Origin: Prosopocoilus inquinatus
Lineage: Eukaryota; Arthropoda; Insecta; Coleoptera; Lucanidae
Length of the DNA: 64,000 nt
NCBI GenBank assembly: GCA_036172665.1
Contig: CM069872.1
Location: 54,670,101 to 54,734,100 of the forward strand
Direction: 5' to 3'
Below, piece after piece: positions 1 through 11,439 of the stretch. The notes beneath the pieces were generated by a model that ran no database searches, was not told the origin of the DNA, and worked only from the letters and a program-made list of their open reading frames with translations. The number at the start of each line of letters is the position of its first letter. Position 1 is the first letter of the stretch. Both the position numbers and the translations under genes were made by a program.

Positions 1-593
1 GTGATTAACATTTACGACTTAGCGGTAACCTTTGATCATACGAACACGCAAGACCACACGGATGTTTACACAGCGTCGGTAACCTTTGATCTTGCAAATG
101 CGCAAATACCACAAGTGTATTTTAATAAAAACCATGCTTCCTTAGTAATGTCGACGTAAATCGACAAGAGCCGACAAGTGTATCACAAGGGCGGTGCGCG
201 TTTACTTTTGCATCGTAACAAGGAGGTATTTACCTACGAAGTCGTAAATCATCAAGTCCGTAAACGCCAAATTAGTATTTTTATATACTTTTTATTTTAT
301 TGGTTTTCGACGTCCATACTGCAGGCACGCAAATAAGATAATTGCATTAGATGTCAACGGCGTCGGTTTAAATGCGAAACGTAGTAACAGACGAGGAGGA
401 ATTGCGCGAGAGATAAACCACGTCTTTTGCACTTATCACGGATAATTTGCTTCGGCATCAAAAATTAGTTTTGTCAAGGACAGTCATGGATTGTGGCCGT
501 TGAAAAGAGGTTTTCCAAAGTGTTGTACAAACTGAGGTTTTACTATTGGTTTCTTGATTAGTGGCACTTCGCTTTTAGCGTTTAACCAATTCC

Positions 594-650
594 CACGACG
601 ACGCCCCTCACGACTGAGCTGCTGAAGTTAATTTCCCCGGCACGATATCT
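594..650 (+). repeat. Solo copy of the 60-bp repeat seen in tandem at 45.5 kb
   Basis: The segment carries ACTGAGCTGCTGAAGTT followed by AATTTCCCCGGCAC. The triplicated unit at 45484-45665 has CTGAGCTGCTGGCATTGTG and then GAAGTTAATTTCCCCAGCAC. The solo copy lacks the central GCATTGTGCT segment, so it is a diverged or deleted relative. Function unknown. Confidence 0.55.
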
Positions 651-720
651 TGCTGATGCTCGGGTTGAGGCAGGAGGTTGCGACGCAAAATAGCAAAATT
701 ATCTCTAATTTGGTTTTTTT

Positions 721-738
721 CTCTCTCTCTCTCTCTCT
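721..738. repeat. (CT)9 microsatellite
   Basis: Nine CT dinucleotides follow a T run. Simple repeat. Confidence 0.9.
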
Positions 739-2423
739 GAGCGCGTTCGACGATGACCAAATCCGTCTACACAAAGCGCGATTATAATTTTGCGCGGTTT
801 ATCCGAGCGTGTTTGTTTTGTCCGCTCTCAAATTTGAGAAAATTGAGAACACAGCACGCACGGCCATTCACGACGTGCATGCACGTATTATGCACGAAAA
901 TCCGTTCGCATTATTCAATATATTGAAAAGGGATTTATTTATTAACGGCCGCCGACAATGCTCGCATTGCCGAACTACAAATTAATTTCCAGGTAAACCA
1001 CATTTAAGGATTTTGTAAAAGCGCTTTCGCCGATATTAATTATCGGATATTCGATGTGCGTGTTATTTTGTTGTTATGTTATATGATTTAGCCGGCCGCG
1101 GGAAGCTCTGCGGAAAAGTACGAAATTTTACTCGATATCGTTTTCATCGAATGCGCGAAACGCAAAAAAAAAACATAATTACTTTCCTCGCGGAAACAAA
1201 TTGTCGTTGCGATCGTTGTCATCTTGCAGCTTAATAACGTTATGGTTTACGTTATCATTGTGTTATCCTCTTTCCACTAAACTAGCGTTAGAAAATCACA
1301 TTAAGTAGTTAAGTAGTCTTTTAAATAATCGTCGTATTCACTCGGCTGTTTCTGGTCGGCAGCGGGCACCGGACGTTGCGTAAATCAGCCGTAAGAGTCG
1401 CCGAGGTCGAAGGTGATTGATCTCTACGCAGAGGAGATCCAAAATCCACAAAGCGGGAGTCGTCAGTGACTCGAGGGATGACGTGGGATTCCCCTTACAC
1501 CCCTCGGGGGAACCGTTGGAAAAGATTACTACTACTCTTAAGTCCAAACCAAAAGGAAAACAGAATTTGTTTTATTTAACTGCGGAGCAAATTATTCGGG
1601 AAGATAAGTGAAAAACGGCGGAAATAAAGGGAGGAAATTGCCTCATTAAAATCAAGTAAACCGTTTTAAAATCCTTTATAGCAGATTAAAGCGCTTTAGT
1701 TTCGGGGATCGTAGGAGGCGAGACGCGCGGGGGCCGGGGGCGGGAGGAGGGGGGCGGGCGTTATGACGTCGTTCGTGTTTCTCTTAATGCCGAGCGACAC
1801 CGAGCGAATGAAATATAAATGAGAGGAATGTTGGAACAAACAATTTTGCCCTAATGATTCTATCAAGGCGACGACTAAAGCGGCGGTGATAAAGCATTAC
1901 TCTTAATCTGATGAAAAGTATGTGAGGAGGAGGTGGCGGCGGCGGTGGTGACGGCGGCGGCACGAGTCGTCGTCGACGAAAAGGAAAGAGGTTTACGGGG
2001 CCGGGCCCTCCTCGTCGCCTAAATCACCGACGCGACGTTCCCGACTTTTCAGTTCTCGCGGGATTTACCGCCGCCGACTATTAACCAAATGAAAGCGCCG
2101 AATGAAATGTCCTGTCACAAAGGGTTTTTAATTCGTCGTCGTCGTCGTCGTCGGCGGCGGCGCTCTCGAAACTTAATTAATAGTCGCACGATTTACGGAA
2201 TACATTATCAACGTTCATTGAGAAACGAATGCGCACGAGGCGCTAGAACAAACTCAATTTGCAAAGTCGCGGGGTTCCCCTCACCTCCTCTCTTCAAGCG
2301 AACGCTTCATTTCCGCACCTGTTTCACCATAGATTTCATTTGCTGATTTACACTTTTATAAACGTTTTGGATGCGAGCTTGAATTTTAAAGTAGCAGGCA
2401 GCTTTCTCCGGTGCTCTAATTGT

Positions 2424-2517
2424 CTCATATAAATTTTGCAACGGTGTGTTATTGTGAATCCGAGAGACTTTCGAAACACTGTCGCGTATTATCATCCGCA
2501 CTTGGGTATGTACGGAC
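2424..2517 (+). repeat. Left terminal inverted repeat of the 2.2-kb element
   Basis: It pairs with 4574-4665 in inverted orientation, by eye without gaps. Its inner half (about 2480-2517) is one repeat unit reversed relative to the array that starts near 2530, leaving roughly an 11-base gap between inverted and direct units. Confidence 0.6.
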
Positions 2518-2529
2518 GATATCTAACTG

Positions 2530-4620
2530 CGGACGATAATACGCGACAGTGTCTCGTACATACCCAAGTGCGGATGATAATACGCAACGGTGTCTCGTAC
2601 ATACCCAGGCGCGGATGATAATACGCGACAGTGTTCCTAGAGTGTCTCGCACATACCCAAGTGCGGATGATATTAAGCGACAGTGTTCTCAGAGTGAAGT
2701 GCGGATGATATTACGCGATAGTGTCTCGTATATACCCAAATACGGATGATAATAAGCGACAGTGTTGTCAGAATGTCTCGTACATACCCAAGTGTGGATG
2801 ATAATACGCGACAGTGTCTCGTACATACCCAAGTGAGGACGATAATACGCGACAGTGTTCCCAGAGTGAAGTGCGGATGATAATACGCGACAGTGTCTCG
2901 TACATACCCAAATACGGATGATAATACGCGACAGTGTTCCCAGATTGTCTCGTACATACCCAAATGCGGATGATAATGCGTGACAGTGTCTCATACATAC
3001 CCAATCGCGGATCATAATACGCAACAGTGTTTCCAGATTGTCTCGTATACACCCAACTGCGGATGATAATAAGCGACAGTGTTCCCAGAGTGAAGTGCGG
3101 ATGATAATATGCAACAGTGTGTCGTACATACCCAGGTACGGATGATAATACGCCACAGTGTTCCGAGAATGTCTTGCACATACCCAAATGCGGATGATAA
3201 TACGCGACAGTGTCTCATACATACCCAATCGCGGATGATAATACGCAACAGTGTTTCCAGAGGTCTCGTACACACCCAAGTGCGGATGATAATAAGCGAC
3301 AGTGTTCCCAGAGTGAAGTGCGGATGATAATACGCGACGGTATCTCGTACATACCCAAATACGGATGATAATAAGCGACAGTGTCTCGTACATACCCAAT
3401 TACGGATGATAATAAGCGACAGTGTTCCCAGAATGTCTCGTACGTATCGAAGTGCGGATGATAATAAGCGACAGTGTCTCGAACATACCCAGGCGCGGAT
3501 GATAATACGCGACAGTGTTCCCAGAGTGTCTCGTACATACCCAAGTGCGGACGATAATACGCGACAGTGTTCCCAGATTGTCTCGTACATACCCAAATGC
3601 GAATGATAATGCGTGACAGTGTCTCATACATACCCAATCGCGGATGATAATACGCAACAGTGTTTCCAGAGGTCTCGTACACACCCAAGTGCGGATGATA
3701 ATAAGCGACAGTGTTCCCAGAGTGAAGTGCGGATGATAATACGCGACGGTATCTCGTACATACCCAAATACGGATGATAATAAGCGACAGTGTCTCGTAC
3801 ATACCCAATTACGGATGATAATAAGCGACAGTGTTCCCAGAATGTCTCATACGTATCGAAGTGCGGATGATAATAAGCGACAGTGTCTCGAACATACCCA
3901 GGCGCGGATGATAATACGCGACAGTGTTCCCAGAGTGTCTCGTACATACCCAAGTGCGGACGATAATATGCGACAGTGTTCCCAGATTGTCTCGTACATA
4001 CCCAAATGCGGATGATAATGCGTGACAGTGTCTCATACATACCCAATCGCGGATGATAATACGCAACAGTGTTTCCAGAGTGTCTCGTACACACCCAAGT
4101 GCGGATGATAATAAGCGACAGTGTTCCCAGAGTGAAGTGCGGATGATAATATGCAACAGTGTGTCGTACATACCCAAGTACGGATGATAATACGCCACAG
4201 TGTTCCGAGAATGTCTTGCACATACCCAAATGCGGATGATAATACGCGACAGTGTCTCATACATACCCAATCGCGGATGATAATACGCAACAGCGTTTCC
4301 AGAGGTCTCGTACACACCCAAGTGCGGATGATAATAAGCGACAGTGTTCCCAGAGTGAAGTGCGGATGATAATACGCGACGGTATCTCGTACATACCCAA
4401 ATACGGATGATAATAAGCGACAGTGTCTCGTACATACCCAATTACGGATGATAATAAGCGACAGTGTTCCCAGAATGTCTCGTACGTATCGAAGAGCGGA
4501 TGATAATACGTGACAGTGTCTCGTACATACCCAAGCGCGGATGATAATACGCGACAGTGTTCCCAGAGTGTCTCGTACATACCCAAGTGCAGATGATAAT
4601 ACGCGACACTGCTCCCAGAG
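2530..4620. repeat. Tandem array with higher-order periods of 409 and 633 bp
   Basis: Units of about 40-50 bp alternate between versions with and without a TTCCCAGAGTG insert. Longer blocks repeat nearly unchanged. The stretch around 3406-3606 recurs at 3815-4015 (shift 409). The stretch at 3109-3327 recurs at 4151-4369 (shift 1042 = 409 + 633). Recent segmental amplification within the array explains this. It is non-coding. Confidence 0.85.
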
Positions 4621-4665
4621 TGTCTCGGATTCGCGTTAATAGGCCGTTGCAAAATTTAAATGAGC
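4574..4665 (-). repeat. Right terminal inverted repeat of the 2.2-kb element
   Basis: Reverse complement of 2424-2517 with scattered mismatches. Here the repeat unit is in the same orientation as the rest of the array. Confidence 0.6.
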
Positions 4666-4703
4666 CGATGACCCTGGGAATCGCATGTTATATTGTACAC
4701 CTG

Positions 4704-4843
4704 TTGAACCAAGTCCATCTCCACTGAGCTACCTGGAGGAGCAACGCTTATTTTACACCTTTGAACCAACCACGTCCTTCTCCATTGAGCTGCCGGCCGG
4801 AGGGCTCAGCGCTTGAACCACGTCGATCTCCACTGAGCTACCT
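4704..4843 (-). repeat. Three tRNA-like box-A motifs (SINE-like remnants)
   Basis: At 4704-4734, 4761-4793 and 4813-4843 the minus strand reads close to AGGTAGCTCAGTGGAGAT and then GGTTCAA. TAGCTCAGTGG fits a pol III A box, and GGTTCAA fits the core of a B box. Only about a dozen bases separate them, far fewer than in a tRNA, so none is a functional tRNA. They may be shortened tRNA-derived SINE heads. Related motifs lie at 7112-7155, 7209-7252 (minus) and 16737-16763 (plus). Confidence 0.45.
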
Positions 4844-4869
4844 CAGGCAAAAGCGCCCGCTTTAAATAA

Positions 4870-5880
4870 CAAGCAACGATAGGCAACCATACGTACACGA
4901 AACAAAAGCACACAGCAGATCTGGTTTAAGTTCGTTATGCCATCGCAAGTTCGCGTCGAGTATCTACGAGTTCTTATAAATAACTCACCCGTCTCAAAAG
5001 GGGTGACGTTACCCGACGCTTCGACACTTCTTATTTATTGATCAACACACGACGTGAGACGCGACGCCCCCTTGATTTCTATAATCAGATTTTTACGGGC
5101 GCCCCCCGCTACCCTCGTCATCTGAATTTTGTAATAACCTCGTCCCTGACATTTATTTCGGGGCGTCCGCCCGCCCGCCCGCCGACCTTGTTTCGCGAAG
5201 ACCTCACCGCCACTTTACCAATAATTCACGCCGGTCGGGTCGGATCGGGAATCACACGACGCAACCACGTCAAAATTGTAGACGTTGCCGCTCGCCGAAG
5301 AGTTCCTAGAATGTACATAGCATCAAGACGCGGCGACGGTTTTATTTTCTTAATTTCGTCGCAGCGCCGCCGCCGCCGCCCGTGAGAATGTAAACGAGCC
5401 GACGAAGGGGCGAGCGGCGATATTTCTTTCTGGGCGCACTTGTGTTTGCTCGCCCCCCTCCTCCCCTCCTCTGCCCCCCCGTCCCGTCTCCACGAAAGGG
5501 ACACGGGGCGGCGAGAGCGGAAGAAGGGAACTTATTCACTGTCAGAGTGTACACGAGTTTCATTCCCGAGCTCTGTTAGTTTTAATCAAAATGTTTGTCA
5601 ATTCCGGGGACTGCCGCCGCCGCCTCTCTCCGGATGTAGATTTTACGTTTTACAGGAGCCCTTCCGCCCGCCCGCACCGCCGCCGCGCCGCTCCGACCTA
5701 ACTTGAAGGTGAACAGGGCGAGGGGGAGTTGGGATCGCTTTGTTCGCATCGTGATAATTGTGGACACTGCATTGTTCTCTTCGCTTTTAAATTGTACGTA
5801 CTCTTGGAAATGAGATGTGAATTCGAGGTTTAAAATAATTTAGGGGCGATGTAATGATGATGGTTAGGAAATAACATGAT
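4870..5880. other. GC-rich non-coding stretch, no gene seen
   Basis: It contains CCG/CGC-rich runs and polypyrimidine tracts (about 5160-5200, 5370-5385, 5450-5490, 5610-5700). The overlapping open frames on both strands follow from GC richness and resemble no known protein. Confidence 0.5.
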
Positions 5881-6250
5881 TGTACGAAACAGAAAAAAAA
5901 AGAAAAAAAATGACACACAAACAGAAACATTACCGCCTAGTCCTTGTCCTAAAGAGAAAGAAGTAGTTCTGTAAAACGTATAGATAGGGGTTGAAAAGGT
6001 AAAAAAAACACGAAACAGTCCCCTCTTCATCCCTTCTTGCCCCAATTCCGTACGGTTTGAAAAAAATGACGTAGTTTTCGTCGTAAGAGAGAGAAGAAAA
6101 AGAATAACTCACACAAAGAGAAACATTGCCGTAAGGCCGTGACCTAAAGAGCAAGAAGTAGTTCTGCAAAACGTGCGGGTGGGGGTTGAAAAGGTGAGAG
6201 TACACGAAACAGTCCCCTTTTTTATCCCTTTTTGCCCCCAATTTCGTATA
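5880..6250. repeat. Direct duplication of ~190 bp
   Basis: About 5925-6055 and 6118-6245 share AAGAAGTAGTTCTG, then GGGGTTGAAAAGGT and ACGAAACAGTCCCC. The two copies differ by small indels. Minus-strand frames across both copies are repeat-derived. Confidence 0.75.
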
Positions 6251-6269
6251 AAATTGAATCCCGCGATTT

Positions 6270-6968
6270 TCTTGCAGGGATTGCCTCGATTGGTCTTGAT
6301 TGTTCGAACTCCTCCCTTGACGGTTTTGGAGCGAAGCCAATTGATGGCTTTATTAACTTGAGCGCGTGCGCTTTGCGCCAGTATCGTTCACGATTTCCCC
6401 AGGACACGTCAGTGCTTAAATGAAAGGAGGGGGAGGGGGGCTTGGCCCTATTTCCATGCCCTTGTCTGGGGTAGACAAGGGGCATAGTTTTCGTATCGTT
6501 TTAAGATTAAAAGCTTTTCACTTACAGTTTTCATCAAACAAGTCGACTTTCATTTATAAAAACTAAGATAACTTATTCCTTCGGCCAACGAGCGTTGCCC
6601 ACCGACGGTGTTTTAAAATAATTTACGCGCATCTGAGCTTTGCAGGGATTGGCTCGATTGGCTTTGATTGTTCGAACTCCTTCCTTGACAGTTTTCGGGC
6701 GAAGCCAAATGATAGCTGGCTTTATTATCTTGAATGCGTGCTCTTTGCGCCAGTTTCGTTTACGATTTCTCCAGGACACGTCAGTGCTTAACGGAGAGGA
6801 GGGGTGGAGGGGAGGGGGGGCTTGGCCCAATATCCGTGCCCTTGTCTGGGGTGGGTGGACAAGGCAGAGTTTTCGTATCGTTTTAAGATTAAAAACTTTT
6901 TACCTACGATTTTCATCAGACAAGTCAACTTTCATTTACAAAAACTAAGTTAACTTATTCTTTTGCTC
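6270..6968. repeat. Two tandem copies of a ~365-bp repeat
   Basis: About 6278-6568 and 6642-6965 share TTGTTCGAACTCC, GGCTTTATTA, CCAGGACACGTCAGTGCTTAA, CCTTGTCTGGGGT and TTTTCGTATCGTTTTAAGAT. A partial copy lies at 22616-22800, so this is an interspersed family duplicated locally. No coding capacity. Confidence 0.8.
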
Positions 6969-7111
6969 AATGAGCGTTAGCCAACCGACCAACTCGCTTT
7001 GTACTTTTTTTTGTTTATTGCGTATAACTGTTGCGAATCTGTGGCGTATTGGGAACACTCTTTTGTATTGTGGATTGGTTGGATTCTCGTTCACGCTGGC
7101 GCTTTATTTAC

Positions 7112-7252
7112 ATCGTCTGGGCCGTGACCATCTCCACTGAGCTAAGTCGGACGATTTACAGATTTCGTGATAGCCCCTTGAAGTTCCGTATTCAAATTGA
7201 TGCGAAACATCGTCTGCACCACGACCATCTCCACTGAGCTACCTCCGACGAT
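7112..7252 (-). repeat. Two tRNA-like motifs each closed by ATCGTC/GACGAT
   Basis: On the minus strand, 7252-7209 and 7155-7112 both read ATCGTC, then TAGCTCAGTGGAGATGGTC, then GACGAT. The flanking hexamers are complementary and could form a stem around the box-A-like core. The two copies are about 97 bp apart. They are likely SINE-derived or a short structured repeat. Confidence 0.45.
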
Positions 7253-7639
7253 ACGGTTTAAAGGCACGATCATCCAGTATTTGCCTTTGTAGCTTCGTAT
7301 TCGTTACGAAGTGCTTTATATATATAAACGTATGGCATAATTAGGTACTGCTTGCCGTAATTGTTTAATCTCTCTCTGAAACTTCTCACGCTTAAATAAA
7401 TCCGCTAGGCGACGGCCCGCGCAAATTTATTTGCGCTAATAATTATCATCGCGCCGTAAATAGCGCAGATGTACGGCGCGCCGCGCCGTCGAGGAAGTTC
7501 ATACGCAAATGCGATGCAATGGAACACATAATAAGGTAAATAATATGAAGCAACGGAACACCAGACTGTTCTGACTGCCGCGCTAACGAACTTTCGCGCG
7601 CTCAAAACATTTCGCGCGCGTAATTAGGAAGGCGCGTGC

Positions 7640-8300
7640 TGCTGAATATTGTTATAATTGCCGCGGATCGAATCCGAGAGAGGGATCAGGGCCACCCACA
7701 GGTAAATCCCTGCGCCCTGCGTTTTTTTTTCTCCTCCTCCTCCTGTTTGGCTTCCGCGATGTGCATACGCGCGATCATTAATTTTCTGGCTGGCGAAACT
7801 TCGTCGCGTTGCTCTCTTAAGGAGCTCGCCCATTAGACCTGACCGTAATGGGACCGTATCCGGACCGACACAGTCAGAAAACGCCCGTATCGGCTCCGAC
7901 AGGCTTCAGACCGTGCGTTACCCCACTTAAATATATGGAAATAATGTTTTTTTTTTGACTGTGTCGGTCCGGATACGGTCCTATTACGGTCCTATTACGG
8001 TCAGGTCTAATGGGCGAACTCCTTTACTATTGCAGTTCGAGGCAAGGCAAGCAGTAAGCAGCGTGCAACAAAAAAAAGTATTATAATTGCCGCGGATTTA
8101 ATCCGAGAGAGGGATCAGGGCCACCCGCAGGTAAATCCCTCCGTCCTGCGTTTTTTTTTCTTCTCCTCCTGTTTTTGGCTTCCGCGACGTGCATACGCGC
8201 GATCATTAATTTCGGGGCTGGCGAAACTCCGTCGCGTTGCTCTCTTACTGTTGGAGTTCGAGGCAAGGCAAGCAGTAAGCAGCGCGCAACAAGAAAAAAA
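7640..8300. repeat. Tandem duplication (~216-bp unit), first copy interrupted by a MITE
   Basis: Unit 1 (about 7650-7819 plus 8024-8078) and unit 2 (about 8082-8298) share TATAATTGCCGCGGAT, GAGAGAGGGATCAGGGCCACC, CATACGCGCGATCATTAATTT and GAGGCAAGGCAAGCAGTAAG. Removing 7820-8023 restores collinearity, so the duplication predates the insertion or was gene-converted around it. Confidence 0.85.
7820..8023. mobile_element. MITE with ~55-65-bp inverted ends and TTA target duplication (PIF/Harbinger-like)
   Basis: The left end begins AGGAGCTCGCCCATTAGACC. The right end, reverse-complemented, begins AGGAGTTCGCCCATTAGACC. Both continue into CTGACCGTAAT and GGACCGTATCCGGACCGAC, with one short internal duplication in the right arm. 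TTA lies on both sides (7817-7819 and 8024-8026). The sister repeat at about 8240 has the empty site with a single TTA. A 3-bp TTA/TAA duplication is known for PIF/Harbinger elements, which suggests that superfamily. The element is about 204 bp and encodes nothing. Confidence 0.8.
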
Positions 8301-9095
8301 CACGGTTCCAGCTTCCATTAGAGTGGAAGCTCCGAAACTATTCATTTCCTTCGCTGCTGCCCCAGTTGTTCCAGCGGAAGACACATTTAGTGCCGGCGCG
8401 GCGTAGGGTATATTTATAGCGTTCGCAAGTGCCACTCCGACTGCTCGAATTGTATACTTAACGGGAACAATAATAACACGAAATTAAGCGGAGTTTGGCG
8501 GCTGCTGCGCCACTGCTTTTGCGGGCTAGGTCTGCCCAAATAAAACCTACCGATTGATATATTACAGTCAACAACGTACGGAACACTTCAAAAAGAAAAA
8601 TGTAAATACAAATCCAGAGCGGGAAATGAAGCACTTTTCGCGCGGTGCAAAGATGAAGGAAAAAACGTCAGGGTGTCCGGATACGGGAGCCAGATGGTGT
8701 TCCTTCCCAATGTGCCTCGAATTCGCAACAACACCCGAAGATGAAAGTTTTACTGGGTTTCAATAGGAAAAGAAATAAAAGTGAGACGCAGGGTACATTA
8801 CTCAATCAGCTGTCCATTGTCGTTTTCACGTCGCGTGATGTCATAGTACTCCGTCGATGTCATACTCGGCCAACGCTGTTGAATTTCTGCTCAGCCTTCA
8901 TTCGTGAAAATGGTGGTCGCCTTCGTGGCGGGGGCGGTAAGCGCAACGCCAATGAAATGATGGAGCCAAATACGTAGATCGGCTTCCAAAATATTCGGAA
9001 TTTCAGAGAAATAAAGCATGTGTAACCTCGTGCATACACTTAACGATCTTGCCGCATAACTAAGCGAATCTTTAAACCCATTGGCGAAAGATGCA
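8300..9095. other. Non-coding stretch, no gene seen
   Basis: No recognisable coding or RNA feature. Short frames at 8554-8977 have no splice or protein-family support. Confidence 0.5.
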
Positions 9096-9097
9096 TG

Positions 9098-9628
9098 AAA
9101 ACACCTCAAAAGACACGTAGAGCTTACTTCATTTCACATCCAAACTGCTTAGATCTTAGATGAATCTTGCAGCACAATAATGCAATAATCAACGAAACAC
9201 GCGTTTGTTCTGTCGCGTCACGTAGCAAAGAGTGCGTGCGACGGAAATGATCAAAAGACACATAGAGTTTACTTCATTCCAGTTCCAAACTGCTTCGATC
9301 TTAGATGAATATTGCGGAACGAATTCATACAAATTCTTGCAATAATCAGCGAAACACGCGTTTGTTTCGTCGCGTCATGTAGCGAAGTGTGCGTGCGACG
9401 GAAATGATCAAAAGACACATAGAGTTTACTTCATTCCAGTTCCAAACTGCTTCGATCTTAGATGAATATTGCGGAACGAATTCATAAAAATTCTTGCAAT
9501 AATCAGCGAAACACGCGTTTGTTTCGTCGCGTCACGTAGCAAAGTGTGCGTGCGACGGAAATGATCTAAAGACACATAGAGTTTATTTCATTCCAGTTCC
9601 AAACTGCTTAGATCTCATCTTATCTTAG
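9098..9628. repeat. Tandem repeat, ~158-bp unit, about 3.5 copies
   Basis: GACGGAAATGATC recurs at about 9239, 9398 and 9555. Each unit contains ACTTCATTCCAGTTCCAAAC, CTTAGATGAATATTGCGGAA and CGAAACACGCGTTTGTT. The first unit (9098-9237) is the most diverged. Non-coding. Confidence 0.85.
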
Positions 9629-9639
9629 ATGGCCGCGGG

Positions 9640-10345
9640 AATTCGCCTTAAGAGGAAACACGGCGGGTCAATTGAAAAAAAAAACAAAACACGGTTTCCA
9701 TCGGACCAATGACAAGCGTCTTGATTTCAAACGTCGCGTTAGCGCCGTGTCGCTTCCAGGGAATGTTGCTGCCCACGTTTGCAACCAAAACAAGCGCTTG
9801 CGCGCAGTTGCCGAAACATACCGGCAAAATAAACTGTAACAGTCTCCGATAAATTAAACTAAAATACACAATCGCCCGTCATAGAGCCGCCGAAGCAAGA
9901 GTTAGTACCTCGGTAACGCCGAAGCAAGCCATCGTGTGTCTGGTTTAAACACCCCCCAGCCCGCCCCCCTAAAAAAAAAAACTTCGATTCGACGTATTAT
10001 TTACGTAAAATAAAATAAATATTCGCTCGGTTTTATTTGTATTACCCAGGAAGACTTATCAACACCACCCGATACGTTCCGCCCCTGCAGACAGATCGCA
10101 TTTCACCGCGCGGAGTAAATAGTTGCGTATTTTATTACGCAACAACAACAAACCCGTTAATTAAGTCCGTCTGATATTTCGACGAGCTCCACCTCGCGCA
10201 CGGCCATCCGACTTCAGCGCAATTCATTTCGCGCCTTGACTTTTTCATTTGTTTATTTTTTTGTTATTCGAAATCGATTATTATTCCGGCGCAGGTTTGA
10301 TTAGATCGAGAAAATTGTGCTGTGCAGCTGATTAAAGTACTCCGC
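9640..10345. other. Non-coding stretch, no gene seen
   Basis: No protein family was recognised. It includes a C-run and A-run junction near 9955-9980. A minus-strand frame (9648-9869) has no supporting features. Confidence 0.45.
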
Positions 10346-10355
10346 TGCAAAATTC

Positions 10356-10960
10356 AAAAACACACACCGCCTTCGTGATCCACCTGCCGCCACTTGCTGT
10401 CGTGGCGTACTCGTAATTAAAGAGCGAGGGGGGCGTGGCCTTATCTTGAAATGCACGGTTGGTGATGCGTGTCCGGACGTTCAAAGGTTACCGCAAAGTA
10501 GTAAATTTGCAATCGTCCTCCGATTTGTTTATACAATCCAGGCATTTATTTCCTCTTTAAGCGCCCTCGTTCAAAATTTCATTGCTAGTGCCGAAAATGC
10601 CAGTTTAACGTTTACAGGCGTGATTTACGACTTCAATAGTAAACACCTGCTTGATTTGTTGAAAAAATAAAAATAAACGCACACCGCCTTTGTGATACAC
10701 TTGCCGTTCTCGTTGACGTTGCTAAAGGGGCGTGGCGTTTCTTAAAATGCGCGCGCGGTGATGCGTCTTCGTACTATCAAAGATTACCGCCACGTCGTAA
10801 ATGTCAAACATCTCCGGCTTTGTTTACAGAAACGTTTATTTAATTCTTTAAGTGGCCACCTGCGGAAAATTGAAACACGTCGCGTCTGCGCTTGTCAGTT
10901 TGTTTACATTTCAAATTTTCTTGCCACATCCGTTACACGCAAATCAATTTAAATCGGTTA
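10356..10960. repeat. Two diverged relatives of the 471-bp satellite unit
   Basis: Both 10356-10500 and 10676-10830 carry ACACCGCCTT, GTGATCCACCTGCCG-like text, a GGGGCGTGGC box and CAAAG-TTACCGC. The second also has TTACCGCCACGTCGTAAATG and ATCTCCGGCTTTGTTTACAG, as in the array at 11.4-13.9 kb. These look like older solo copies of the repeat later amplified. Confidence 0.65.
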
Positions 10961-11095
10961 ATGCGATTTTACTGGGCGCGCAAAATTAAGTCGAATTAAG
11001 TCGAAGATAGGAAATCGACGCGCGACAGGAACCATCCGGAGCGCCATCTCTTGGCCGAAAGATCAAACGTATGTTAATCGCGAATTTCGAAGATA

Positions 11096-11336
<241 letters not shown>

Positions 11337-11439
11337 GACTTTCGACGGAAAATAAAGAAACATGCAAAACACCATCGATTTGAGGTTTTTTAACCTAAAA
11401 TTTTTTGAAGTATTCTCCACACAATCGACCGATTTTTTG

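Larger units (their letters stand above)
1..2423. other. Non-coding stretch, no gene seen
   Basis: No open frame here has the look of a protein, and no known family was recognised. It holds a short CT microsatellite (721-738), a GC-rich patch at about 1720-1760, GGC/GGT trinucleotide runs at about 1930-1965 and a CGT-rich run at 2135-2165. A segment at about 605-647 is a relative of the 60-bp repeat found at 45.5 kb. The small open frames near 1340-1610 and 2090-2350 lack splice context and are likely chance. Confidence 0.6.
2424..4665. mobile_element. Inverted-repeat-bounded element filled with ~45-bp tandem repeats (foldback-like)
   Basis: The two ends of this block match each other in inverted orientation. 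The left end, reading inward from about 2424, and the reverse complement of the right end, reading inward from 4665, share TAAATTTTGCAACGG, then GAATCCGAGA, then TGTCGCGTATTATCATC and GCACTTGGGTATGTACG. They align without gaps over about 90 bp with scattered mismatches. Between them lie direct repeats built from GATGATAATACGCGACAGTG and TCTCGTACATACCCAAGTGC. The left terminus thus carries one unit in the opposite orientation to all the others. The many overlapping minus-strand open frames (2673-4652) come from the repeat and are not genes. Long inverted ends around tandem repeats resemble foldback-type or satellite-bearing MITE elements. No transposase and no clear target duplication were found. 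Confidence 0.65.

Noticed and set aside
2673..4652. Several overlapping 130-236-residue minus-strand frames
   Set aside because: They are the tandem repeat read in different frames with near-identical translations, including repeated stops and starts at unit borders.
4704..4843. tRNA genes
   Set aside because: Box A and GGTTCAA are only about a dozen bases apart, with no cloverleaf arms.
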